DNA from: Arthrobacter sp. zg-Y769
GTDB lineage: Bacteria > Actinomycetota > Actinomycetes > Actinomycetales > Micrococcaceae
DNA: 64,000 nt
NCBI RefSeq assembly: GCF_020907405.1
Contig: NZ_JAJJOE010000014.1
Location: forward strand, 62,001-126,000
Reading direction: 5' to 3'
The notes under the pieces were generated by a model that saw only the letters and a program-made list of their open reading frames with translations, searched no databases and was not told the DNA's origin. Position 1 is the stretch's first letter. Every line of letters starts with the position of its first letter. Shown in pieces: positions 8,211-16,402 of this stretch. The position numbers and the translations under genes were made by a program.

Positions 8211-8749
8211 GCCGTGGCGGGGCCCTGTTCCCTGCGGTCCCGGCCCCGGTCCGACGACGGCGGCACCGGCGGCACCGGCGGCAACCCGGCGCCGCGGCGC
8301 AGCAGGGGGGCGGCGCGAAGCGGGATCAGTTCCCCCATGGCGAGGTTGGTGTCGCATCTCTGCACCCCGCCAATGGCCAGGATCTGTTTGTTGATCCGGA
8401 ACAGGTCTTCCGCGTCCGCAGCGACCACACGCAGCAGGATGTCGGCGTCCCCGGTGAGGCCGTGGGCTTCCGCCACCTCGGGCAGGGCCGCCAGCTCTTC
8501 GGTGATCCGTGCCAGGCTCGGCTGGTGGACATGGACGTGGACGAAGGCCATCAGCGGATAACCGAGCGCCGCAGTGCTGATCCGGCGTTCAAACGGCAGG
8601 AACGCCCCTTTGCGTTCCAAGCCGGCCAGCCGCGACTGGACCGTGTTGCGGGAGAGGCCGAGAACGGCTGCCAGGGCCACCGCCGACCGTGTTGAATCCT
8701 CCGCCAGGGCAAGGAGTAACCGCAGGTCGGTGGCGTCGAGGGGCTGCAT
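8192..8749 (-). CDS. Lrp/AsnC-family transcriptional regulator
   Basis: This 185-residue regulator has an N-terminal winged helix (LDATDLRLLLALAEDS, then LGLSRNTVQSRLAGLE as recognition region) and a C-terminal RAM ligand-binding domain (FVHVHVHQPS, AHGLTGDADILLRVVA). The start at ATG 8749 gives the standard Lrp N-terminus; the frame continues upstream without support. A Pro/Arg-rich tail of about 35 residues is additional. It is divergent from the BCKDH genes, the usual position of a BkdR-type activator. It is therefore probably a regulator of branched-chain keto acid oxidation responding to an amino acid. A TATAAA on the minus strand (8784-8779) fits its -10 box. Confidence 0.9.
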   Translation of the reverse strand: MQPLDATDLRLLLALAEDSTRSAVALAAVLGLSRNTVQSRLAGLERKGAFLPFERRISTAALGYPLMAFVHVHVHQPSLARITEELAALPEVAEAHGLTGDADILLRVVAADAEDLFRINKQILAIGGVQRCDTNLAMGELIPLRAAPLLRRGAGLPPVPPVPPSSDRGRDRREQGPATAKAGPA

Positions 8750-8832
8750 AGTGCGCAACGCTAGCACGGTGAATTGTCCGTTTATAGGGCAGTATGCCCG
8801 GTCTTTCTGTGAACGGTTGTGCCGGGTGCGAG

Positions 8833-8850
8833 GTGTGAGTAGGGTCACAC
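8833..8850. promoter_or_regulatory. CRP/GlxR-like palindrome upstream of BCKDH genes
   Basis: GTGTGA-N6-TCACAC is a perfect inverted repeat and an exact match to the TGTGA-N6-TCACA consensus. It lies in the lrp-bkd intergenic region, 61-78 bp upstream of the first E1alpha start. This suggests carbon control of the dehydrogenase operon by a CRP/GlxR homologue. Confidence 0.65.
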
Positions 8851-8910
8851 TTACCCGGGCAATGGAGCCCGGCTTTGGCCCCGCCACCCTTGGGGCCCAA
8901 ACACGGAAGG

Positions 8911-10053
8911 ATGCGTATCCCAGTGTCCCTGCATACCCCGGTGCGGCACCCGGAAAACTCCGGCAGCTTCCCCACCGACCCCTACGTACAGCTGGTTACC
9001 CCCGACGGCGTCCGTACCCCGGACCCCCTGTATGACCGCTGGGTCGAGGACGTCGACGGCGCCCGCCTCCAGGAGCTCTACATAGACATGGCGGTGATCC
9101 GCCGGATCGATACCGAGGCCACCGTCCTCCAGCGGCAGGGCGAGCTGGGGCTGTGGCCTCCGCTGCTTGGCCAGGAGGCCGCGCAGATCGGCTCCGGGCG
9201 GTCCCTGCGTGCCTCCGATTTCGTCTTCTCCAGCTACCGGGAGAACGGCGTGGCCTACTGCCGCGGCGTCGGCATGGAGGACCTGATGCGGGTCTGGCGC
9301 GGCAACGCCGCCGCCGGGTGGGATCCCTACAGCGTGAATATGGCCCCCACCCAGGTCATCATCGGGGCCCAGGCACTGCACGCGGCCGGTTACGCCATGG
9401 GAATCACCCGTGACGGTTCCGACGACGCCGCCATCAGCTACTTCGGCGACGGAGCCACCAGCCAGGGCGACGTGAACGAGGCAATGGTCTTCGCGGCCAG
9501 CTACGCCGCCCCGGTGGTCTTCTTCTGCACCAACAACCAATGGGCCATCTCCGAGCCGGTGACCCTGCAGGCGCAGGTACCCATCGCCAACCGCGCACCC
9601 GGTTTCGGGATTCCGTCCATCCGGGTGGACGGCAATGACGTGCTCGCCGTTATGGCCGCAACCCGGGAAGCACTGGACCGGGCCCGTTCCGGCAACGGCC
9701 CCACCTTTATTGAAGCCGTCACCTACCGGATGGGTCCGCACACCACGGCCGACGATCCCACGCGCTACCGGGACGACGCCGAACTGGAGCAGTGGCGGGC
9801 GAAGGATCCGCTGTCCCGGGTGCAGGCGCTGCTGGAATCCCTGGGACTCTTCACCGACGAGTTCGCGGCAACGGCAAGCGGCCGGGCGGATGCCGCGGCA
9901 GCAGAGCTGCGTGCCGCGTGCCTGGGGATGCCGGATCCGGTACCGGCGGACGTTTTTGCCCATGTCTATTCCGAGCCGCACTCCTGGCTGGACCGCCAGC
10001 AGGAGCAGTACTCGCGTTATCTCAGTGGTTTCGCCGGCGAGGAGAACCGTTAA
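8911..10053 (+). CDS. bkdA: Branched-chain alpha-keto acid dehydrogenase E1 component, alpha subunit
   Basis: This is the thiamine-diphosphate-dependent E1 alpha subunit, about 380 residues. It decarboxylates branched-chain 2-keto acids and passes the acyl group to E2. The ThDP/Mg site is visible as ISYFGDGATSQGDVNEA with a later NNQWAIS; the phosphorylation-loop region reads YRMGPHTTADDPTRYR, as in BCKDH E1 rather than typical bacterial PDH. GGAAGG abuts the ATG at 8911, so the GTG at 8923 is an alternative start. The stop overlaps the E1 beta start (TAATG). It is often annotated pdhA. The Lrp neighbour and the leucine operon downstream favour the branched-chain substrate. Confidence 0.88.
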   Translation: MRIPVSLHTPVRHPENSGSFPTDPYVQLVTPDGVRTPDPLYDRWVEDVDGARLQELYIDMAVIRRIDTEATVLQRQGELGLWPPLLGQEAAQIGSGRSLRASDFVFSSYRENGVAYCRGVGMEDLMRVWRGNAAAGWDPYSVNMAPTQVIIGAQALHAAGYAMGITRDGSDDAAISYFGDGATSQGDVNEAMVFAASYAAPVVFFCTNNQWAISEPVTLQAQVPIANRAPGFGIPSIRVDGNDVLAVMAATREALDRARSGNGPTFIEAVTYRMGPHTTADDPTRYRDDAELEQWRAKDPLSRVQALLESLGLFTDEFAATASGRADAAAAELRAACLGMPDPVPADVFAHVYSEPHSWLDRQQEQYSRYLSGFAGEENR

Positions 10054-11066
10054 TGACCAGCATGACTTTCGGCAAAGCCATTACGGCCGGCCTGCGCCGC
10101 GCGATGGAACAGGATCCCCGCGTCCTGATTATGGGCGAGGATGTCGGCAAACTCGGCGGCGTCTTCCGGATCACCGACGGACTCCAGCAGGACTTCGGCC
10201 CGCAGCGGGTGGTGGACACTCCGCTCGCGGAGTCCGGGATCATGGGCACCGCCGTGGGACTGGCCTTCCGCGGCTACCGTCCGGTGGTGGAGATCCAGTT
10301 CGACGGCTTCATCTACCCGGCGTTTGACCAGATTGTTTCCCAGGTGGCGAAGATGCACTACCGGACCCGCGGAGCAGTGAAGCTGCCGCTGACCATCCGG
10401 GTTCCGTTCGGCGGCGGCATCGGATCCCCGGAACACCACTCCGAATCACCCGAGGCCTATTTCACCCACACCTCGGGGCTGCGCGTCATCAGTGTGTCCA
10501 ATCCGCAGGATGCGTACACCATGATCCAGCAGGCCATCGCCTCCGATGACCCGGTGCTCTACTTCGAACCGAAACGCCGGTACCACGTCAAGGGGGAGGT
10601 GGATGAAGCAGCAGCACCCCAGCTGCCCATGGGATCCGCCCGGGTCCTGACAGAGGGCAGCGACGTCACCCTGGTGGCTTACGGCCCACTGGTCCCCACG
10701 GCACGCGACGCCGCCGTCGCTGCCTCGGACGAAGGCGTTTCCGTGGAGGTCATCGACCTGCGCTCGCTCGCCCCCATCGATTTCGCCACCGTGGAGGCCT
10801 CCGTCCGGAAAACCGGGCGGTTGGTGATTACGCACGAGGCGGCCCAGTCCGGTGGGTTGGGAGCCGAGATCGCGGCAAGCATCACCGAGCGGTGCTTCGA
10901 GTATCTGGAGCACGCTCCGGTGCGGGTCACGGGCTTTGATATTCCGTATCCGCCCGCCCGGCTCGAATCCCACCATCTGCCGGATCTTGACCGGATCCTC
11001 GACGGGGTGGACTGCGTTTTGGACCGGCCCAGTTCGCTGGCCGTATCCGGATCGGCGGCGGGCTGA
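10053..11066 (+). CDS. bkdB: Branched-chain alpha-keto acid dehydrogenase E1 component, beta subunit
   Basis: This is the E1 beta subunit of 337 residues, which forms the alpha2beta2 heterotetramer with the product of the preceding gene. Features are LIMGEDVGKLGGVFRIT near the N-terminus, VDTPLAESGIMG, the FDGFIYPAFDQ segment and the C-terminal transketolase domain with EVIDLRSLAP. The ATG at 10053 overlaps the E1 alpha stop by one base and the final TGA overlaps the E2 start by one base, so all three subunits are tightly coupled. The longer frame to 9792 lies inside the alpha gene and is ignored. Confidence 0.92.
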   Translation: MTSMTFGKAITAGLRRAMEQDPRVLIMGEDVGKLGGVFRITDGLQQDFGPQRVVDTPLAESGIMGTAVGLAFRGYRPVVEIQFDGFIYPAFDQIVSQVAKMHYRTRGAVKLPLTIRVPFGGGIGSPEHHSESPEAYFTHTSGLRVISVSNPQDAYTMIQQAIASDDPVLYFEPKRRYHVKGEVDEAAAPQLPMGSARVLTEGSDVTLVAYGPLVPTARDAAVAASDEGVSVEVIDLRSLAPIDFATVEASVRKTGRLVITHEAAQSGGLGAEIAASITERCFEYLEHAPVRVTGFDIPYPPARLESHHLPDLDRILDGVDCVLDRPSSLAVSGSAAG

Positions 11067-12391
11067 TGCTGCGCGAATTCCGCCTTCCGGATCTGGGGGA
11101 GGGGCTCACCGAATCCGAGATCCTGAACTGGCACGTCAGCGTGGGGGATGACGTGAAGCTCAACCAGGTGATTGCCGATGTGGAAACCGCCAAGGCCGTG
11201 GTGGAGCTGCCGTCCCCCTACGCCGGGATAGTGGCGCGCCTGCACGAGCAGGCCGGAACCGTGGTTGAGGTCGGGTCGCCGATAGTTTCGTTTGAGGTGG
11301 CGGTGCCGGCGGGTGCGGACACGGGGGCGCCCGGCGCCGGCGGCGAACGGGTGCAGGCCAGGCGGGAGCCGAACCTGGTGGGCTACGGCGCCGTGCCGGA
11401 TGCCACGGGACGGCCCGCACGACGGCGCCGCGGGCCGGCTCCTGCCGCGCAGGGTGCGGCGCCGGTGCCGGCCTCGACGCCGGACGCGGTGCGGGAGCGG
11501 CCGCGCTCCACTCCGCCGGTCCGGAAGCTGGCCCGGGACATGGGCGTGGACCTCTCCGAGGTACGGGGATCCGGTCCCGGCGGGCTGGTGGTCCGTGCCG
11601 ACGTCGTCCGAGCCGCCTCCCCGGCAGCCGGGACGGCGGCCGCACCTGCAGGCGCTCCTCCCGTGGTGCCTTCTCCTCCGGCACAGGCATCACGGGAGAA
11701 CCGGACACCGGTCACGGGCATGCGGAAGCATACTGCGGCTGCCATGGTGGCCAGCGCCTTCACCGCTCCCCACGCGACGGTGTTCCTCACTGTTGATGTC
11801 ACTCCCACCATGGAGCTGCTGGAACGGCTCCGGCAGCAGCCGGCCTTCAACGGCTTGAAGCTGTCCCCGCTGACGCTGGCGGCCAAGGCGGTCTGCCTTG
11901 GAGTGCAGCGGTTCCCGTCGCTGAATTCGCGGTGGGATGAGCGGGCCGGGGAAATTGTCAGCTTCAACTACGTGAACCTCGGCATTGCCGCGGCCACGCC
12001 TCGCGGGCTGATGGTTCCCAATATCAAGGAGGCCCAGACCCTGAGCCTGCACGGCCTGGCAGCTGCGGTGACGTCCCTGGCGCAGACCGCACGGGACGGG
12101 AAAACGCGGCCGGCGGACCTGGCCGGCGGAACCATCTCCATCTCCAACGTCGGGGTGTTCGGCGTCGACACCGGGACACCCATCCTGAATCCGGGAGAAG
12201 CGGCCATCCTGGCCCTGGGAGCGGTCCGGCGGCAGCCGTGGGAGTACGAAGGGGCTATCGCCCTGCGCTCGGTCATGACGCTGAGCCTTTCCTTCGACCA
12301 CCGGCTGGTTGACGGCGAGCAGGGGGCAGGGTTCCTGAACGACGTGGGAGCGGTGCTGGCGGAGCCCGCACTGGCACTGGCGATGGCCTAG
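11066..12391 (+). CDS. bkdC: Dihydrolipoamide acyltransferase (E2) of the branched-chain dehydrogenase complex
   Basis: This E2 core of 441 residues transfers the acyl group from E1 to CoA. Domains in order: one lipoyl domain (1-80, lipoyl lysine K43 in VETAKAVVE), a Pro/Ala/Arg linker, a peripheral-subunit-binding domain (about 150-190, PPVRKLARDMGVDL and GSGPGGLVVRADV), a second linker, and the catalytic domain ending in FDHRLVDG with H412 and D416. A single lipoyl domain is usual for BCKDH E2. No E3 gene is nearby, so lipoamide dehydrogenase is coded elsewhere. The last codons and the terminator are copied 490 bp downstream. Confidence 0.92.
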   Translation: MLREFRLPDLGEGLTESEILNWHVSVGDDVKLNQVIADVETAKAVVELPSPYAGIVARLHEQAGTVVEVGSPIVSFEVAVPAGADTGAPGAGGERVQARREPNLVGYGAVPDATGRPARRRRGPAPAAQGAAPVPASTPDAVRERPRSTPPVRKLARDMGVDLSEVRGSGPGGLVVRADVVRAASPAAGTAAAPAGAPPVVPSPPAQASRENRTPVTGMRKHTAAAMVASAFTAPHATVFLTVDVTPTMELLERLRQQPAFNGLKLSPLTLAAKAVCLGVQRFPSLNSRWDERAGEIVSFNYVNLGIAAATPRGLMVPNIKEAQTLSLHGLAAAVTSLAQTARDGKTRPADLAGGTISISNVGVFGVDTGTPILNPGEAAILALGAVRRQPWEYEGAIALRSVMTLSLSFDHRLVDGEQGAGFLNDVGAVLAEPALALAMA

Positions 12392-12397
12392 CAGCGC

Positions 12398-12431
12398 AAG
12401 GGCCGCCCCGGAGATTTCCGGGACGGCCCTT
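12398..12431 (+). terminator. Terminator of the bkdABC operon
   Basis: The inverted repeat AAGGGCCG-C-CCCGGA / TCCGGG-A-CGGCCCTT with a short loop starts seven bases after the E2 stop. There is no long T-run, but the stem is strong and symmetric. A near-copy lies at 12881-12913. Confidence 0.7.
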
Positions 12432-13010
12432 GACCTGCTGCACCTAGCGACGGCTTCGGTGTCCGCTTCGGTTCCCGCTTTGGTGCCCGGAACGGCGGCC
12501 CGCTTCGGTGCCGGCTTCGGTGCCCGGAACGGCGGCAACGAAATCCCTTGCTCGCAGAGCTCGCCGGGATATTAAAGCCGCCTTATCCGGGAGCCTATGC
12601 GGTGAAGGCCGCCTTATCCGGGAGCCTGCGCGGTGGCTGGTTGGCTGGCTCCGGGGCCGGCGCCCGGCGGCGGACTCTGCCCCGACTTTCCTTTGTTTTG
12701 TCCGGATCCCTACGTTTTGTCCGGATCCCTGCGCTGCGCGGCGTAGGGATTGCCACAAACCGCAGGGATTCCGACAAACCGAAGGGAATCCGGGAGAGAC
12801 AGGAACAGCCCGGTCACGTTCCGCACTGCACGCCAGGCCGGCGCCGGCGGAGCCCGCACTGGCCATGGCCTAACAGTGGGAGGGCCGCCCCGGAGATTTC
12901 CCGGACGGCCCTTGACCCTGCCGCAGCAGTCAGGGGCAGGGCAACAAGGTGTTGGCACAACACTCCGATAACGAAATCCCGGCAACGGCTCAACGGCTCG
13001 GGCGGGCTGT
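12432..13010. repeat. Gene-free repeat region between bkdC and a lipoprotein gene
   Basis: I see no credible gene here. The region holds tandem GCTTCGGTGCCCG-like units (12450-12530), a 61-bp block (12523-12583) that is identical at 26180-26240, two copies of GCCGCCTTATCCGGGAGCCT (about 12577 and 12610), and a large imperfect palindrome (12700-12778) with arms TTTGTCCGGATCCCTGCG / CGCAGGGATTCCGACAAA. It ends with a copy of the E2 3' end and terminator (12846-12917). ORFs called here have no family resemblance. Confidence 0.8.
12846..12917 (+). repeat. Duplicated copy of the bkdC 3' end plus terminator
   Basis: This segment repeats 12358-12435 with small differences: GGCGGAGCCCGCACTGG, then the end ATGGCCTA, then the terminator stem GGGCCGCCCCGGAGATTT. 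It still reads AEPALAMA-stop, matching the E2 C-terminus AEPALALAMA-stop. Copy two has lost six bases in the coding part and one arm base of the stem differs. It is a gene fragment with no upstream reading frame of its own. Confidence 0.8.
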
Positions 13011-13016
13011 TAGCGT
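13011..13016 (+). promoter_or_regulatory. Leaderless -10 box of the lipoprotein gene
   Basis: TAGCGT lies exactly at -12 to -7 relative to the ATG at 13023, the TANNNT position of leaderless actinobacterial transcripts. No purine-rich ribosome-binding site is present, which fits. Confidence 0.5.
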
Positions 13017-13022
13017 CGCTAG

Positions 13023-13436
13023 ATGGAACAACGACGTTTGCCGCACCTAACCGCCGCCGCCCTTGTCTCGGCTGTCCTGCTGGCCGGCTGTACGGTCCAG
13101 GATCAACCGCAGCAGCCCCCGGAGCCCTCGGGCTCCGCATCTGAGGTTTCCAGTGCTGCTGCCGCTCCTGTTTCCGGGACCTACACGGGCACGCAGATCT
13201 TCGAACTGGGAACTCCGCCCGCGGAAGCAACGGAAATCGCCGTGGAAATCACCTGCCTGGATGCGGGCACCCTTTCCCTGCCCGGAGGCGCGAAAGTGAC
13301 GTGCCAGGATTCAAACGAGGCGTTTGCGACCGGCATCTGGTCGCTTCCGCTGACCCCGGGACAACATTCCCTTGAGGTTCAGGCGAGCGAGCCCGCCATC
13401 AGCTACGAAGTGAAAATCGCCTACGCGGACAAGTAG
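13023..13436 (+). CDS. Small lipoprotein of unknown function
   Basis: This 137-residue exported lipoprotein has a short Arg-containing N-terminus, a hydrophobic segment, and the lipobox LLAGC with lipidated Cys23. A Pro/Ser/Ala-rich linker follows (to about residue 52), then a compact domain of predicted beta character with two Cys (CLDAGTLSLPGGAKVTC) that probably form a disulfide. I do not recognise a family. It is transcribed alone between two gene blocks, with a TAGCGT -10 box at the start codon. Confidence 0.8.
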   Translation: MEQRRLPHLTAAALVSAVLLAGCTVQDQPQQPPEPSGSASEVSSAAAAPVSGTYTGTQIFELGTPPAEATEIAVEITCLDAGTLSLPGGAKVTCQDSNEAFATGIWSLPLTPGQHSLEVQASEPAISYEVKIAYADK

Positions 13437-13487
13437 CGCAGCATTGCCACCACCCAAACCGACGTGTCGTTGGCTTTTCCGGCAGCC

Positions 13488-13955
13488 CTAGGCCAGTTCG
13501 AGCTCGAGTTCCTTCACCACGGCGCCGCGGGCGTTCGCGAAGCCCTGCGTTTCACCGATCACGGTGAACCCGTACTTCTCAAGGATGCGGATCGAGCTGA
13601 CGTTGTCCGCAACGGCACGCGCGCGGATCGGGCGTTCGGTGAACTCTTCGAGGAACAGTCCCACCGCTGCTGTGGTCAGGCCCTGTCCCCAGCGCTCCTT
13701 GTCGATCCAGTAGCTGATCTCGGGGATGTCGCCGTCCCGGTAGGCGAGGATGCTGCCTACTACGTCGCCGTCGGCCACGATGGTGCGGACGGTCACCGTC
13801 GGATCATTGAGGATGCTCTGCCAGTGATGGTCGAAGACGCCGCGGTCCGCCGGGTTCTTGGCGCTGAACGCGGCCATATGGTTGGCACTCGGGTCCAGCT
13901 GGTGGGAGAAAAATTCCTCCAGGTCGGCGGGAACTACGGCACGAAGCTCAATCAC
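13488..13955 (-). CDS. GNAT-family N-acetyltransferase (RimJ/RimL type)
   Basis: This 155-residue acetyltransferase carries the acetyl-CoA loop as ERWGQGLTTAAVGLFLEEF and the C-terminal NVSSIRILEKYGF motif of RimJ/RimL-like GNATs. The start is GTG at 13955 with an upstream AGAAAGACC. The substrate is unknown; relatives modify ribosomal proteins, amino acids or small amines. It is a single gene facing the lipoprotein gene. Confidence 0.88.
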   Translation of the reverse strand: MIELRAVVPADLEEFFSHQLDPSANHMAAFSAKNPADRGVFDHHWQSILNDPTVTVRTIVADGDVVGSILAYRDGDIPEISYWIDKERWGQGLTTAAVGLFLEEFTERPIRARAVADNVSSIRILEKYGFTVIGETQGFANARGAVVKELELELA

Positions 13956-14018
13956 GGCAGGTCTTTCTGCTCGGGGGTGGAGTTCAGCCTGCCGAAAGGA
14001 ACCGGCAGGACTTGAGAA

Positions 14019-14648
14019 TTACTGGGCATTCAAGGCCGCCCACGCCATTCTATCGAGCAGCGTACGCAGCCTTGCCGTCTCGCGGGCGCTGATACGCCCG
14101 CGGACAGTATGGGATGTGGAATTGATCAGGCCAAAGACCCCCTGCGCCCGGTGCCGCAGCAACGGCAGGTCGGAGCCGGGATGCAGGGCGGAAAGGGCGT
14201 CCACCCAGACCTCCACATACTGGCGCTGCAGGGAACGTACCCGCCGCTCGTCGCTCTCCGGCAGGCTCCCCAGGTCCCGGTCCTGGACCCGGATCACGTC
14301 CGCCTGGCGCAGTGCAAAGTCAACCTGGAATTCCACCAGGCCGCGCAGGGCGATTTCCGGTGTCGCGGATTCTGCGGCCACCGCCTTCCCGCCCTCCAGC
14401 AGGTCCTCGCTGACACCGATGAGCAGGGCGGAGAGTACCGCGGGTTTGCCGCTGAAGTGCCGGTACACCGCAGGTCCGGTGACCCCGGCGGCCGCCCCGA
14501 GTTCCTCAATGGAAACTCCGTTGTAGCCTCGTTCGGCAAACAGGGATGCCGCGGCGTCGAGCATTGCCGCCCTACGCGAGGCCTTGGCCTGGCTGCGCCC
14601 CGTTGTCCGTCCCGCTTCGGAAGCTGTTTCGTCTTTTGCTACGTCCAT
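14019..14648 (-). CDS. TetR-family regulator of the leucine/isovalerate operon
   Basis: This 209-residue TetR regulator has the HTH at about residues 28-70 (AAASLFAERGYNGVSIEELGAAAGV, split here as helix 1-2; then GPAVYRHFSGK as recognition helix) and a helical ligand domain. ATG 14648 has GAAGGGGTGGGA upstream; the frame to 14714 is not needed. It is divergent from the accD1 operon, as Rv2506 is in M. tuberculosis, and is most likely its repressor with an acyl-CoA ligand (inferred). A palindrome at 14701-14745 lies between the two genes. Confidence 0.9.
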   Translation of the reverse strand: MDVAKDETASEAGRTTGRSQAKASRRAAMLDAAASLFAERGYNGVSIEELGAAAGVTGPAVYRHFSGKPAVLSALLIGVSEDLLEGGKAVAAESATPEIALRGLVEFQVDFALRQADVIRVQDRDLGSLPESDERRVRSLQRQYVEVWVDALSALHPGSDLPLLRHRAQGVFGLINSTSHTVRGRISARETARLRTLLDRMAWAALNAQ

Positions 14649-14700
14649 TCCCACCCCTTCTGATTGGACTGCGCATTTATTCCTATTGTGGTGGACAGGT

Positions 14701-14745
14701 GAGTTAATAACCAATAACCTGACTTGGGTTAGGGGATATTAACTC
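14701..14745. promoter_or_regulatory. Palindromic operator between tetR and accD1
   Basis: Perfect arms GAGTTAATA (14701-14709) and TATTAACTC (14737-14745) enclose an inner pair TAACC / GGTTA. This AT-rich island in GC-rich DNA lies midway between the divergent genes and is the best candidate for the TetR-family binding site. Confidence 0.65.
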
Positions 14746-14791
14746 AGCTTCGTGCAGGGTTTACCCTCGCCACTGTTGCAGAAAGACGTCA

Positions 14792-16396
14792 ATGGAGACT
14801 CTGAAATCCGGGCTGGACACGGCCTCGGCGGCCTTCGCCGAAAATGCGACGGCGCAGCGTGCGCTGGTGCAGGAGCTGCGCGGGCGGCTGGCGAAGGCCG
14901 CCGTCGGCGGACCGCTGGGTTCCCGCGAGCGGCACACCGCGCGCGGAAAGCTGCTGCCCCGGGAGCGGGTTCACCGGCTCCTGGATGAGGGCAGCCCGTT
15001 CCTGGAGGTGGCACCGCTGGCCGCCGAGGACATGTACGACGGCGAATGCCCCGGGGCGGGGCTGATTGCCGGCATCGGCCTGGTGCAGGGCCGGCAGGTG
15101 ATGGTGCTGTCCAATGACGCCACGGTCAAGGGCGGAACCTACTATCCGATGACCGTCAAAAAACATCTGCGGGCACAGGAAATCGCCCTCGAGAACCGGC
15201 TGCCGTGTATTTACCTGGTGGACTCCGGCGGAGCTTTCCTGCCCCGGCAGGACGAGGTTTTTCCCGACCGGGAGCATTTCGGCCGGATTTTCTTCAATCA
15301 GGCGCAGATGTCCGCGCGGAAAATTCCGCAGATTGCCGCTGTCCTGGGTTCCTGCACCGCCGGCGGGGCCTATGTGCCGGCAATGAGCGATGAAACCGTG
15401 ATTGTGCGCAACCAGGGGACGATCTTCCTGGGCGGCCCGCCGCTGGTGAAAGCCGCCATCGGGGAAATCGTGACTGCAGAGGAACTCGGCGGAGGAGACG
15501 TGCACTCCCGCACCAGCGGCGTCACCGACCATCTGGCCGAAAATGACGCCCACGCCCTGGAAATAGTGCGCAGCATCGTGGAGACCTTCCCGCAGCAGGG
15601 ACCGGTGGCGGACACTGCCGAATCCCGGCCGCCCGCCGAGGACCCGGCCGAAATCTACGGCACCGTCCCCACCGATCTGCAGACGCCCTATGACGTCCGT
15701 GAACTGATCGCCCGCCTGGTGGACGCCAGCGAGTTCCACGAGTTCAAGAAGGAGTACGGCACCACCCTCGTCACCGGGTTCGCCCGGCTGCACGGCCACC
15801 GGATCGGCATTGTCGCCAACAACGGCGTGCTCTTCAGTGAATCCGCGCTCAAGGGAGCCCACTTCATCGAGCTGTGCGACCAGCGCGGCATCCCCCTGGT
15901 GTTCCTGCAGAACATCTCCGGGTTCATGGTCGGCCGCGATTACGAAGCCGGCGGAATCGCCAAGAACGGCGCCAAGATGGTGACCGCGGTGGCCACCTGC
16001 CGGGTGCCCAAGCTGACGGTGGTGGTGGGCGGATCCTTCGGCGCCGGCAACTACTCCATGTGCGGCCGGGCGTACTCGCCGCGCTTTATGTGGATGTGGC
16101 CGGCCGCCCGGATCTCCGTCATGGGCGGAGCCCAGGCTTCCTCGGTGCTGGCCACCGTCAAGCGGGACCAGCTGGAGGGCCGGGGCGAGGAATGGCCGGC
16201 GGAGGACGAGGAAGCCTTCAAGGCCCCGATCCGCGAAACCTACGAAACCCAGGGCAGCCCGTATTACTCCACGGCACGGCTGTGGGACGACGGCATCATC
16301 GACCCCCTCGACACACGCACCGTCCTGGGCCTGGCCCTGGATGTCTGCGCCAACGCACCCCTGCCGGAGACATCCTTCGGCCTGTTCCGGATGTGA
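14792..16396 (+). CDS. accD1: Methylcrotonyl-CoA carboxylase, carboxyltransferase (beta) subunit
   Basis: This 534-residue carboxyltransferase moves CO2 from carboxybiotin to 3-methylcrotonyl-CoA in leucine breakdown. It has both crotonase-like halves. Substrate-class motifs are clear: [39 protein letters not shown], and [19 protein letters not shown], which are typical of MCC beta rather than propionyl- or acetyl-CoA carboxylase. It starts at ATG 14792 with a weak GAAAG upstream. It is the first gene of a seven-gene operon and is followed after six bases by the biotin subunit. Confidence 0.93.
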   Translation: METLKSGLDTASAAFAENATAQRALVQELRGRLAKAAVGGPLGSRERHTARGKLLPRERVHRLLDEGSPFLEVAPLAAEDMYDGECPGAGLIAGIGLVQGRQVMVLSNDATVKGGTYYPMTVKKHLRAQEIALENRLPCIYLVDSGGAFLPRQDEVFPDREHFGRIFFNQAQMSARKIPQIAAVLGSCTAGGAYVPAMSDETVIVRNQGTIFLGGPPLVKAAIGEIVTAEELGGGDVHSRTSGVTDHLAENDAHALEIVRSIVETFPQQGPVADTAESRPPAEDPAEIYGTVPTDLQTPYDVRELIARLVDASEFHEFKKEYGTTLVTGFARLHGHRIGIVANNGVLFSESALKGAHFIELCDQRGIPLVFLQNISGFMVGRDYEAGGIAKNGAKMVTAVATCRVPKLTVVVGGSFGAGNYSMCGRAYSPRFMWMWPAARISVMGGAQASSVLATVKRDQLEGRGEEWPAEDEEAFKAPIRETYETQGSPYYSTARLWDDGIIDPLDTRTVLGLALDVCANAPLPETSFGLFRM

Positions 16397-16402
16397 GCGA
16401 CC

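Noticed and set aside
12508-13144. Reading frames of 121 and 198 residues in the bkdC-lipoprotein gap.
   Set aside because: They run through palindromic repeats and the duplicated E2 end; no family resemblance or ribosome-binding site.
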